From positions 1-32,364 of the forward strand of contig JAFSZN010000143.1 of NCBI GenBank assembly GCA_017455665.1: a stretch of DNA of 32,364 nucleotides, read 5' to 3'. This stretch comes from Lentisphaeria bacterium (GTDB taxonomy: Bacteria; Verrucomicrobiota; Lentisphaeria; Victivallales; UBA1829). A program made the position numbers and the translations under genes. This document shows, piece by piece, positions 24,705-31,269 of this stretch (position 1 is its first letter; each line of letters starts with the position of its first letter). The notes under the pieces are model-generated. The model was not told the DNA's origin. It was given only the letters and a program-made list of their open reading frames with translations, and ran no database searches.

Positions 24705-25307
24705 ATGAAACACGGAAAACAACCACATTGCTACGTGGTGGCCGGCCCCAATGGAGCCGGAAAAACCACGTTTGCGCTGAAATATCTTCCACGGATCGTG
24801 TTCTGCCGGGACTTCATCAACGCCGATGAGATCGCTAAGGGGCTGTCTCCCCTCGACTACGAGGCGGGATTGCTGAGGGCAAGCAAGATCTTTCTCGAAA
24901 CTCTGAACCGGAAAATAGCGGAACGGAATGATTTTGCCTTCGAAACCACGCTTTCGGGGCGCACCTATCTGCCCCGTATCGTCGAATGGCGCAAATCGGG
25001 CTGGATCGTCACGCTGTTTTACCTCTATATCCCCGATGCCGAGTTTTCCGCGCAAAGAGTTCGTCATCGGGTTCTGGAAGGCGGACATGACATCCCGGCA
25101 GAAGATATCGTCAGGCGGTATCCCCGGAGCATACGGAATCTGTTTGATTATGCCGAGGTCTGCGACCATACGAGATGTGTGGACAATTCCGAAGAGCAGA
25201 TCATCCCCATATTTGAAAAAGAGTTTGGTCATCCTGTCATTGTTCAGGATGCAGACCGATTCTCAAAAATGCAAGGAGTATTAGGCCATGGTCACAATGA
25301 GCGATGA
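24705..25307 (+). CDS. Zeta-toxin-family P-loop kinase-like protein (COG4185 type)
   Basis: A 200-residue P-loop protein. Walker A is AGPNGAGKTTF (residues 13-23). Then come FINADEIAKGLSPLDYEAG (Asp41 and Glu42 in the usual base position), AFETTLSG (78-85), the strand VTLFYLYIP, and the Arg-rich lid RVRHRVLEGGHDIPAEDIVRRYPRS (in part), all typical of the zeta-toxin/COG4185 group. True zeta toxins phosphorylate UDP-N-acetylglucosamine-type sugars; whether this one does is unknown. GGAGG sits 4 bases before ATG 24705. The 3' end overlaps a 66-residue partner gene by 20 bases, suggesting a translationally coupled toxin-antitoxin-like pair in the order kinase then partner. GC is lower than in the flanking genes. 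Confidence 0.85.
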   Translation: MKHGKQPHCYVVAGPNGAGKTTFALKYLPRIVFCRDFINADEIAKGLSPLDYEAGLLRASKIFLETLNRKIAERNDFAFETTLSGRTYLPRIVEWRKSGWIVTLFYLYIPDAEFSAQRVRHRVLEGGHDIPAEDIVRRYPRSIRNLFDYAEVCDHTRCVDNSEEQIIPIFEKEFGHPVIVQDADRFSKMQGVLGHGHNER

Positions 25308-25488
25308 AATGAAAATGGTTGTAAAAACTCTGCAGGAAGCTGTGGATGAAGAAATGGAACGCAAGGCGAAACTCGGCTACAAGGCCGTCATCGCCGACAA
25401 GCACGGCCGCCCCAAAGCCGTTTCCGCAAAATACCTCGTCAGGAAGCGCCGCGCGGAGCTTGCCGCCGCAAAAGCATCCGCTTCCTGA
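25288..25488 (+). CDS. Small partner protein of the zeta-like kinase (possible antitoxin)
   Basis: A 66-residue protein rich in Lys, Glu and Ala: a helical N-terminal half (MKMVVKTLQEAVDEEMERKAKLG) and a basic end (YLVRKRRAELAAAKAS). AAGGAG lies 9 bases upstream of ATG 25288, favouring this start over ATG 25297. It overlaps the kinase gene by 20 bases. I do not recognise a named antitoxin family; the antitoxin call rests on size, overlap and position. Confidence 0.65.
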   Translation: MVTMSDEMKMVVKTLQEAVDEEMERKAKLGYKAVIADKHGRPKAVSAKYLVRKRRAELAAAKASAS

Positions 25489-25545
25489 CATTCCGTTTTT
25501 CTTCGGCCTGAACGACAGACCCTTTTTCGAAAGGAACGACTGAAA

Positions 25546-26385
25546 ATGAAGCGGAAAAAGATCACGAAATGGATTCCCCTGCTGCTTTTTGTTCTTCTGT
25601 TCGGCATCGTTGATTTCCTGCTGAAAGGATACTGTATCGAAAACGCGTGGAACATCGGACGCAAGAAGACAACTCTTTACGACCGGTATTACGAGTATTC
25701 CGAGGACGGGAACAAGCTCGTTTATTCATGCCTCAAAAAAACGGAGCTCAGCCAGCCGTTTTTTCAGACGGAAGACACTTACATCCTCGTTTCATTGATC
25801 ATCGACCTGGAAGCCGCCCGAAAGGAAATGATCCCCGTGATCCTGGAGCGTGAAAACTGGTCATCTGCCTACAGACAGACCAAAAGCAAGGACAGAACAA
25901 AAACAGCAAACTTTTATGAACTGGCTGAATTGGTCCGGGATGGAGATCATGTCCTCAAATCATCCTTGAGCGCCGAATCCGGAATCCGGTCCGGAGACAC
26001 GGTCCGGCTGCGCCTGCCGATTGAGGAGTGGCCGATCCATGAGGAACCTTGTTTGCTCGAATTGGGCTATCCGAAGATGGACAATCTGCTTACGACAGGA
26101 CACGACTACGGGCAATACGTCTGCCTCGCGTTTCCGCAGCCGGAAACAGTGAACGGCGACCAATGCGACATGCTGGTGTATCCGCGTGCTTCCGTCTTCG
26201 ACGAAAAAGTCCAGAAGGACATCATAGCGGAGAATCATCGGTTTCATGATGAGTTCAAAAAACAGAGTCATGCTGCATGTATCCTGATGACTCCGCTGGC
26301 GCTCATCGGGGATCTCGTGCTGCTGCCGTATTACATCGTCCACATCTTTTTGAGCGCAATAAGCGGCGGACATCCCCCGTTTTGA
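25546..26385 (+). CDS. Unknown protein with N- and C-terminal membrane segments
   Basis: A 279-residue protein I cannot assign. TM1 is about 9-27 (WIPLLLFVLLFGIVDFLL), followed by a soluble, probably periplasmic, middle (about 30-235) with strands and several aromatic residues but no Cys pair or catalytic motif. A second hydrophobic stretch near the end reads CILMTPLALIGDLVLLPYYIVHIF. Its P-x(4-5)-GDxxLLP core is faintly like the YceK/YidQ lipoprotein tail; this is weak. AAAGGA precedes ATG 25546. It lies 57 bases after the small kinase partner and could share its transcript. Codon use is lower in GC than in flanking genes. Confidence 0.7.
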   Translation: MKRKKITKWIPLLLFVLLFGIVDFLLKGYCIENAWNIGRKKTTLYDRYYEYSEDGNKLVYSCLKKTELSQPFFQTEDTYILVSLIIDLEAARKEMIPVILERENWSSAYRQTKSKDRTKTANFYELAELVRDGDHVLKSSLSAESGIRSGDTVRLRLPIEEWPIHEEPCLLELGYPKMDNLLTTGHDYGQYVCLAFPQPETVNGDQCDMLVYPRASVFDEKVQKDIIAENHRFHDEFKKQSHAACILMTPLALIGDLVLLPYYIVHIFLSAISGGHPPF

Positions 26386-26484
26386 CCTGCCGGTCTTTTT
26401 TGCTTCATGCTACACACCTGCCGGTTTTCTGAAGCTCGCCGGCTTGAATCGTCTGTCCGGCGTACTGCCGGAATGAAAAGCAGA

Positions 26485-28020
26485 TCAGATCCGCGTTTCT
26501 TTTCGTGTGTATATTTCAATCCCGGTTTCGGGATTATCGTACTGCAAATCGTAGTTTTCCTCCAGCGATTTCAGCACTTCCGCATTCCTGACGGATTCGG
26601 CGAAAACAGTCCGGCTGCCCCTGTCTCCGAACGAAAAGTTCAGTATCACCATATCCGCCGTATGCTCAATGATCGCGTTCTCCTGCGCATCAATGGGAAC
26701 CGGATCGACCTGATACGGGATCGCCGGCACATAGAAATACTTCATATCGGGAACAACGTTCAGCCAGACATAAAACGCCGCCGAGTTGCCCGTTACCAAA
26801 ACAGCGTTGCTGTCCGGGCACTTCTCCGCCTTGACGGCGGCGCATGCCCTGTAATCTTTTCTAAGCGTATACAACTGCAATAAGTTTTTTCCGAAATAAC
26901 GATTCAGAACGCTCTCGGGGATCAGCATGCCGGAGACACTTGTGGAACACAAAACAAGGCAAATGCATGCATAATAGTAAAGAGCTCTAATTCTCAGCCC
27001 GGACACGAAATCCCCCGCCAGGCAGAACAGAGGAAGACATCCCGGCAGCAAATGCTGATAGTAATGACCATAAGTCCTCCCGGAAACCGAAACCGCCGCA
27101 AAGGAAAAAAGGACGACGGAGAAATATACGATCTTGTGCACATTCGTCAGGAGCCTCGTTTTCAGGACGATGAACATGGAACAAAGAAGAGCGAAAAAAG
27201 TCAGCCCCTGAACGGGATTGAGGAGCACTCTGACCATCTTCCTGATAATGCTGTCCTGAACGCTTTCCGAATAGCTCAAGTTGAAAGACCATGTAGCGTA
27301 AAACCACGCCTCCAGACCGTCAATCACGGCAAAATACAGGACCACGGGAAGGATGCCGCAGCAGACACCGGCCAGCCCAGCCGTCACATTGAGCACCGCG
27401 TTCTTCCATTCCCTTTTCTTTATCAGCATAAAAACGACTGCAAGACCGAGCGGTCCCCACATCAGCATCATATTCGGTTTCAGTCCGAAGACCAATCCGA
27501 CCAAGATCCCCTGCAAGAACATATAAACCGGTTTCGCATTCGGTTCATTGCCGGAAGTTGCCCGAACAAAAAGCAGCAATGCCGCCATCTGAAGCGGCAG
27601 AACATATTCCTCTATTGTGTTTCCGCCCTCGAAGACCATGTAATGATAGCTGAAAGCGCAGAACAGAACGGCGGAAAGAAACGATGCCTTTTTATCCTTC
27701 AGGAAACAGTCGCATATTGAAAACGCCATCGAAGCCGTAACAAACGCGAAAAGCCACTCCATCAGGAAAAGCCCGAACAGATTCCCCGGCACGATCATGG
27801 CGGCGATCCCGTTAATCAGATACAGATAAAACCCCTTATGGTCGAAGAGGTCTTTGTATAGCACCTTTCCCTGCACCAGGCCTCGCCCCATTACGATGAA
27901 AACGGAGCCGTCTGTGCTGGCAAAATGATTGAACGGGGAAGCCCCCGAACAGAACAACATGATGACAAAAGCACATAAACCAAGTCCGATTTGATACTTG
28001 TACCTTTTTGTCGTGTTCAT
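26485..28020 (-). CDS. GT-C superfamily membrane glycosyltransferase (GT39/ArnT-like)
   Basis: A 511-residue protein with about ten hydrophobic segments. The first periplasmic loop carries DGSVFIVMGRGLVQGKVLYKDLFDHKGF (in part), the Asp-containing catalytic-loop pattern of lipid-linked-sugar glycosyltransferases (GT39/GT83, DUF2029-like), and GGNTIEEYVLPLQ follows. The C-terminal about 130 residues are soluble and periplasmic. ATG 28020 is preferred over ATG 28050 because the latter lies inside a hairpin/T-run and lacks a ribosome site, whereas GAAAGGG precedes 28020. It probably transfers a sugar from a polyprenyl carrier to an envelope glycan or protein. It is transcribed divergently from another GT-C gene. 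The donor and acceptor cannot be told. Confidence 0.8.
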   Translation of the reverse strand: MNTTKRYKYQIGLGLCAFVIMLFCSGASPFNHFASTDGSVFIVMGRGLVQGKVLYKDLFDHKGFYLYLINGIAAMIVPGNLFGLFLMEWLFAFVTASMAFSICDCFLKDKKASFLSAVLFCAFSYHYMVFEGGNTIEEYVLPLQMAALLLFVRATSGNEPNAKPVYMFLQGILVGLVFGLKPNMMLMWGPLGLAVVFMLIKKREWKNAVLNVTAGLAGVCCGILPVVLYFAVIDGLEAWFYATWSFNLSYSESVQDSIIRKMVRVLLNPVQGLTFFALLCSMFIVLKTRLLTNVHKIVYFSVVLFSFAAVSVSGRTYGHYYQHLLPGCLPLFCLAGDFVSGLRIRALYYYACICLVLCSTSVSGMLIPESVLNRYFGKNLLQLYTLRKDYRACAAVKAEKCPDSNAVLVTGNSAAFYVWLNVVPDMKYFYVPAIPYQVDPVPIDAQENAIIEHTADMVILNFSFGDRGSRTVFAESVRNAEVLKSLEENYDLQYDNPETGIEIYTRKETRI

Positions 28021-28048
28021 GTTCTGAGGCCCTTTCGTCTTTGGAAAC

Positions 28049-28077
28049 AAAAAAAACGGAAAGATCCGCTTCCCGTT
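28049..28077 (-). terminator. Hairpin plus T8 in the leader of the GT-C gene (possible attenuator)
   Basis: On the minus strand ACGGGAAG pairs with CTTTCCGT (one G-U pair) around a 5-base loop, followed by eight T. It lies between the promoter at 28136-28109 and ATG 28020, so it would stop transcripts before the gene unless bypassed. Confidence 0.65.
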
Positions 28078-28108
28078 GGCAGGATGATCATAAAAAAGAA
28101 TACGGATT

Positions 28109-28136
28109 ACTATAGCAGGATTCCGGCGGATTTCAA
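28109..28136 (-). promoter_or_regulatory. Promoter of the minus-strand GT-C gene
   Basis: On the minus strand, TTGAAA (28136-28131), a 16-base spacer and TATAGT (28114-28109). The predicted leader to ATG 28020 is about 80 bases and contains the terminator-like hairpin. Confidence 0.65.
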
Positions 28137-28269
28137 GAAAGAAAGCAAAACAATGCCTTTTTCGTGAAACGGGAGATGCATGAACTCAAGCCATGCGGAA
28201 GACCGCGTGCCGGGCCCAATCACGTTTCCGTCTTTTGCATTCGAGACTCCGCGGCTTTTCCCTTCCGAT
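28137..28269. other. Intergenic region between divergent glycosyltransferase genes
   Basis: It holds no supported gene. It separates the minus-strand promoter (28109-28136) from the plus-strand promoter (28270-28298). A tRNA-like TTCGAGAC string near 28240 lacks the paired stems of a tRNA. Confidence 0.5.
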
Positions 28270-28298
28270 TTGAATTATCCTTATAACGATGCTATATT
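28270..28298 (+). promoter_or_regulatory. Promoter of the plus-strand GT39-like gene
   Basis: TTGAAT (28270-28275), a 17-base spacer, then TATATT (28293-28298). It excludes a translation start at 28289 and supports the start near 28388. Confidence 0.65.
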
Positions 28299-28387
28299 TA
28301 TTATTTGAAACAAATTTCAGAGGGAAGGCATTCTTCCCCTCTTCGATCCGGCACACATTTTCCCTCAAATACAGGATGTTTCAGCAC

Positions 28388-30052
28388 ATGGACAACAAGC
28401 AGGCAACACAACTGGAAACAACCTCGGCCTCCGCGGAAACGCAAAAGACGAACCCGGTCGTCAATTTCTTCCGCCACTATCTTTTCGACGATGAGAACGA
28501 CCACGGCGCGGACGGCGTGAACTTCACGCGCATTCTCCTCGTCATCCTGTCCGGCTGGCTGGTCTTCTGGACCGTGCTGCCGTGCATCGCGCTCGCGAAC
28601 GACTTCATCGACGTGCTGGAAAACATCGTGTGGGGCCGCCATTTCCAGTTCGGATTCGACAAGAACCCGTACGCCGGGCCGTTTTTCGGCGCGGGCGTGT
28701 GGTATCTGAGCGGGAAAGCGTTCTTCTCAAGCTTCCTCGCGAGCCAGGTGTGCGTGTTCACGGGCATCTTCTGCGTGTTCCAGGTGGCGAAACGCATCCT
28801 GCCGCTCCGCACGGCGTTCCTCGCCGCGGTCACGCTCCTTTTCATCAACTTCTACGGCATCAAGGCGACGGAGCTCTGCGACGACGTGATGGAGCTGGCG
28901 GTGTGGCCGCTGACCATGCTGTTCGTCTACCTCGGCGTGAAGGGCGACCGGAAATACGGCTGGCTGTACTGGCTGTGCGCCGGGTTCTTCGCCGGACTCG
29001 CCATGATGGTGAAGTATTTCGCGCCGGCGATGTATGTGTGCGTGGCGATCCCGCTGCTGTTCACGAAGGAAGGGCGCTCCGTCTTCCGCAGGCCGCAGTT
29101 CTACCTCGCGGCGATCCCGTTCATCCTCGTGGTCCTGCCGAACATCCTCTGGCTCTTCTCCAACGACTTCAAGCCGTTCCAGTACGCGGCGGGACGCGCG
29201 GCGCTGTCGGGCGGGGAAAGCGTGCCGCTGTCCGACCACTTCACGCGTCCGCTGAAGGCGCTGGACCGCGCGGCGCAGGTGTTCGGCGTGGCGGTCATCT
29301 TCTTCGCGCTGTTCTTCCCGTGGCGGCGGAAACGCGCCGACCGGACGCAATACTCCGCGTTCGACAAGGTGTTCGTGTGGTCCTGCTGCTGGGGCTCGTT
29401 CGGCTCGGCGCTGCTCTTCTCGATCGTGACCGGCGGCAAGATCAATTATTCGTGGGTCGTGCCGTGCTTCCCGTTCATGGGCGTGTGGCTCTTCATGGTC
29501 TGGTCGCCGCGCATCACGCGGATCAAGGCGAACTTCTACCTTGCCGCCACGCTGCTGATGGGATTCGTCTTCGGCGTGATCTTCGTGATCCGTTCGCTGG
29601 AGCATCAGGGGTACAAGAAACGCGGCTGCGACTACGAGAACTACCCCGGACACGCCGTGACCGAGGCGGCGACCGCGCTCTGGCACGAGGTCTCGGACAA
29701 ACCGATGCCCTACGTGGTCTCCGACCGCAAGGGCTCGTGCAACGTGGCGGTGTACTCGCCCGAAGCGCCGGAGGCGTTCTTCGACGCCGACGTCACGCAG
29801 AGCCAGTGGATCGACCCGGAAGACGTCCTGAAGCGCGGCGGCGTCCTGGTCTGGGACGAGAAGACCGACGAACAGAGCCTGTTCGATTACGTGAACTCGA
29901 TCCCCGCGGATAAGCTCGGCGAAGTGAAGGAAATGCAGATCCCGCGCGCCGTCCCGGCATGGTATCGGAAACTGCGCGGCACGCCGAAACTCTTCCGCGT
30001 CTCCATGCGCGTGATCCTGCCCGAAACCGCCGCCGAAGCAAAAGCGGAATAA
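28388..30052 (+). CDS. GT39/ArnT-family membrane glycosyltransferase
   Basis: A 554-residue GT-C protein. After a hydrophilic N-terminus (about 45 residues), TM1 ends near ALANDFIDVLENIVWG, where the periplasmic Asp/Glu pair matches the catalytic loop of GT39/ArnT enzymes. HFQFGFDKNPYAGPFFGAGVWY follows in parts, and about 11-12 further hydrophobic segments come next. The C-terminal about 140 residues form a soluble periplasmic domain (YVVSDRKGSCNVAVYSPEAP, DPEDVLKRGGVLVWDEK). Family members move a sugar from undecaprenyl phosphate to lipid A, another glycan or protein. ATG 28376 is an alternative start. Unlike the divergent GT-C gene, its codon use is as GC-rich as the housekeeping genes nearby. 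A REP-like repeat cluster starts 1 base after the stop. Confidence 0.85.
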   Translation: MDNKQATQLETTSASAETQKTNPVVNFFRHYLFDDENDHGADGVNFTRILLVILSGWLVFWTVLPCIALANDFIDVLENIVWGRHFQFGFDKNPYAGPFFGAGVWYLSGKAFFSSFLASQVCVFTGIFCVFQVAKRILPLRTAFLAAVTLLFINFYGIKATELCDDVMELAVWPLTMLFVYLGVKGDRKYGWLYWLCAGFFAGLAMMVKYFAPAMYVCVAIPLLFTKEGRSVFRRPQFYLAAIPFILVVLPNILWLFSNDFKPFQYAAGRAALSGGESVPLSDHFTRPLKALDRAAQVFGVAVIFFALFFPWRRKRADRTQYSAFDKVFVWSCCWGSFGSALLFSIVTGGKINYSWVVPCFPFMGVWLFMVWSPRITRIKANFYLAATLLMGFVFGVIFVIRSLEHQGYKKRGCDYENYPGHAVTEAATALWHEVSDKPMPYVVSDRKGSCNVAVYSPEAPEAFFDADVTQSQWIDPEDVLKRGGVLVWDEKTDEQSLFDYVNSIPADKLGEVKEMQIPRAVPAWYRKLRGTPKLFRVSMRVILPETAAEAKAE

Positions 30053-30068
30053 CCAGGGCAAGCCCTGG
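30053..30068. repeat. Perfect palindromic stem-loop directly after the GT39-like gene
   Basis: CCAGGGC-AA-GCCCTGG is a 7-base perfect inverted repeat with a 2-base centre, starting at the base after the TAA stop. It may cap or terminate the mRNA, although no T-run follows. It adjoins the tandem repeats at 30069. Confidence 0.7.
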
Positions 30069-30156
30069 ACTGCGGTAGTGCGCTCAGCTTCGCTTGCGCA
30101 CGGGAGGCGGGGCCTCCACTGCGGTAGTGCGCTCAGCTTCGCTTGCGCACGGGAGG
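30069..30156. repeat. Two tandem copies of a 39-base REP-like palindromic unit
   Basis: Identical 39-base copies lie at 30069-30107 and 30118-30156 (period 49). Each contains GTGCGC and GCGCAC flanking an inner AGC-TTC-GCT mini-hairpin, so each copy folds into a stem-loop. Small size, location directly 3' of a gene and palindromy suggest a REP/BIME-like element. Confidence 0.8.
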
Positions 30157-30201
30157 GGGGGGAGACTTGCCTTTGCATGGTAATTTTTCAGCAAATATCA
30201 T

Positions 30202-30230
30202 TTGAAAAAGGCGCGGTTCTATGATATATT
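30202..30230 (+). promoter_or_regulatory. Promoter of fmt
   Basis: TTGAAA (30202-30207), a 17-base spacer, then TATATT (30225-30230), about 33 bases before ATG 30264. Confidence 0.7.
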
Positions 30231-30263
30231 AAAGTTTAAAATTTTTTCGGACGTGAAAACATC

Positions 30264-31253
30264 ATGATCAGCAATCCGCGCATTTTATTCATGGGAGCCG
30301 GCGTTTTCGCCGTCCCGATCCTCGAGGCCCTGGCGAACAGCCATGACCTCACGCTTGCCGTCGCCGTGACCCAGCCGGACCGCGCGGCGGGGCGCAAACG
30401 CATCCTGACGCCGACTCCGCTCGGACAGTACGCGGATGCGACGGGGATCCCGTGCGAACGCGTGCAGTCCGTGAACACTCCGGAGTTTCTGGAGCATGCG
30501 CGGCGGCTGGAGCCGGACATGATCGTGGTGGTGTCGTTCGGGCAGATCCTGCGGGAACCGATCCTGAATCTCCCGCCGCTCGGCTGCCTGAACGTGCACG
30601 CGTCCCTTCTCCCGAAATACCGCGGGGCGTCGCCCATCACCACCTGCGTATTGAACGGAGACGACATCACCGGAGTAACGTTTATGCAGATGGAGCGGGG
30701 ACTGGACTCGGGGCCGATCTACGAGATGCACCGGATGCCCGTCCCGCCCGGGATCAACGCGGACGAGCTGGAACGCTCGCTCGCCGCGATGGCGGGGAGC
30801 CGCATCTGCGACTGCGTAGGCCGCATCGCGCACGGCGGGATCACGCCGCGTCCGCAGCCCGCCGAGGGCATCACGGTAGCGGTCAAAATCCGAAAATCGG
30901 ACGGGTTCGTCGACTGGAACGAAGACGCCGCCGTCCTGGAACGAAAGGTGAGGGCTTACCATAACTGGCCGTCGATGTCGTTCCGCGTCATGGTGCGCGG
31001 ACGCGTCATGTCGGCAAAGATCACGAAAGCGTCGTATACGTCCTTCAAAGCCGCCGGTGTGGAACCGGGGAAGATCACTGCGCTCGCCGACAACAGGATC
31101 ATGGTATCCTGCGGCTCCGGTTCCCTGCTGCTCGACCGCATCGTGCCCGAAGGAAAAAAGGAAATGCCCGTCGCCGATTTCCTGAACGGCGCCCGCCTCG
31201 AAGTCGGCGACGTCCTGCTGAACGGCAACCCCGAACAGCAGCCAACCCCGTGA
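30264..31253 (+). CDS. fmt: Methionyl-tRNA formyltransferase
   Basis: A 329-residue enzyme. The N-terminal formyl-transfer domain has ILFMGAGVFAVPILEAL, the active-site block NVHASLLPKYRGASPI (Asn110, His112) and the catalytic Asp148 in ERGLDSGPIYE. The C-terminal tRNA-binding domain starts near residue 205 (KIRKSDGFVDWNEDA, VRAYHNWPSMSFRV). It formylates initiator Met-tRNA using 10-formyl-tetrahydrofolate. The length is normal (E. coli 315). A peptide deformylase gene, its frequent partner, is not adjacent. It has its own promoter and is followed after 16 bases by an RNase E/G gene, probably co-transcribed. The ribosome site is weak. Confidence 0.96.
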   Translation: MISNPRILFMGAGVFAVPILEALANSHDLTLAVAVTQPDRAAGRKRILTPTPLGQYADATGIPCERVQSVNTPEFLEHARRLEPDMIVVVSFGQILREPILNLPPLGCLNVHASLLPKYRGASPITTCVLNGDDITGVTFMQMERGLDSGPIYEMHRMPVPPGINADELERSLAAMAGSRICDCVGRIAHGGITPRPQPAEGITVAVKIRKSDGFVDWNEDAAVLERKVRAYHNWPSMSFRVMVRGRVMSAKITKASYTSFKAAGVEPGKITALADNRIMVSCGSGSLLLDRIVPEGKKEMPVADFLNGARLEVGDVLLNGNPEQQPTP

Positions 31254-31269
31254 AAGTTTCATCCAAGTC

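Noticed and set aside
26384..26425. Possible terminator GACC-TGCC-GGTC plus T6 and a second ACCTGCCGGT copy
   Set aside because: The stem is only 4 base pairs; the 10-base direct repeat 31 bases apart is too short to interpret.
28225..28260. A tRNA-like T-loop string (TTCGAGAC)
   Set aside because: Flanking bases do not pair as a T-stem and no acceptor, D or anticodon arms are found.
30069..30156. A two-unit CRISPR array
   Set aside because: Only two copies with a 10-base gap; the units are palindromic and sit directly after a stop codon, which fits a REP-like element.
28727..30178. A 483-codon open frame opposite the GT39-like gene
   Set aside because: Arg/His/Glu-rich shadow frame without family features, and it runs through the REP-like repeats.
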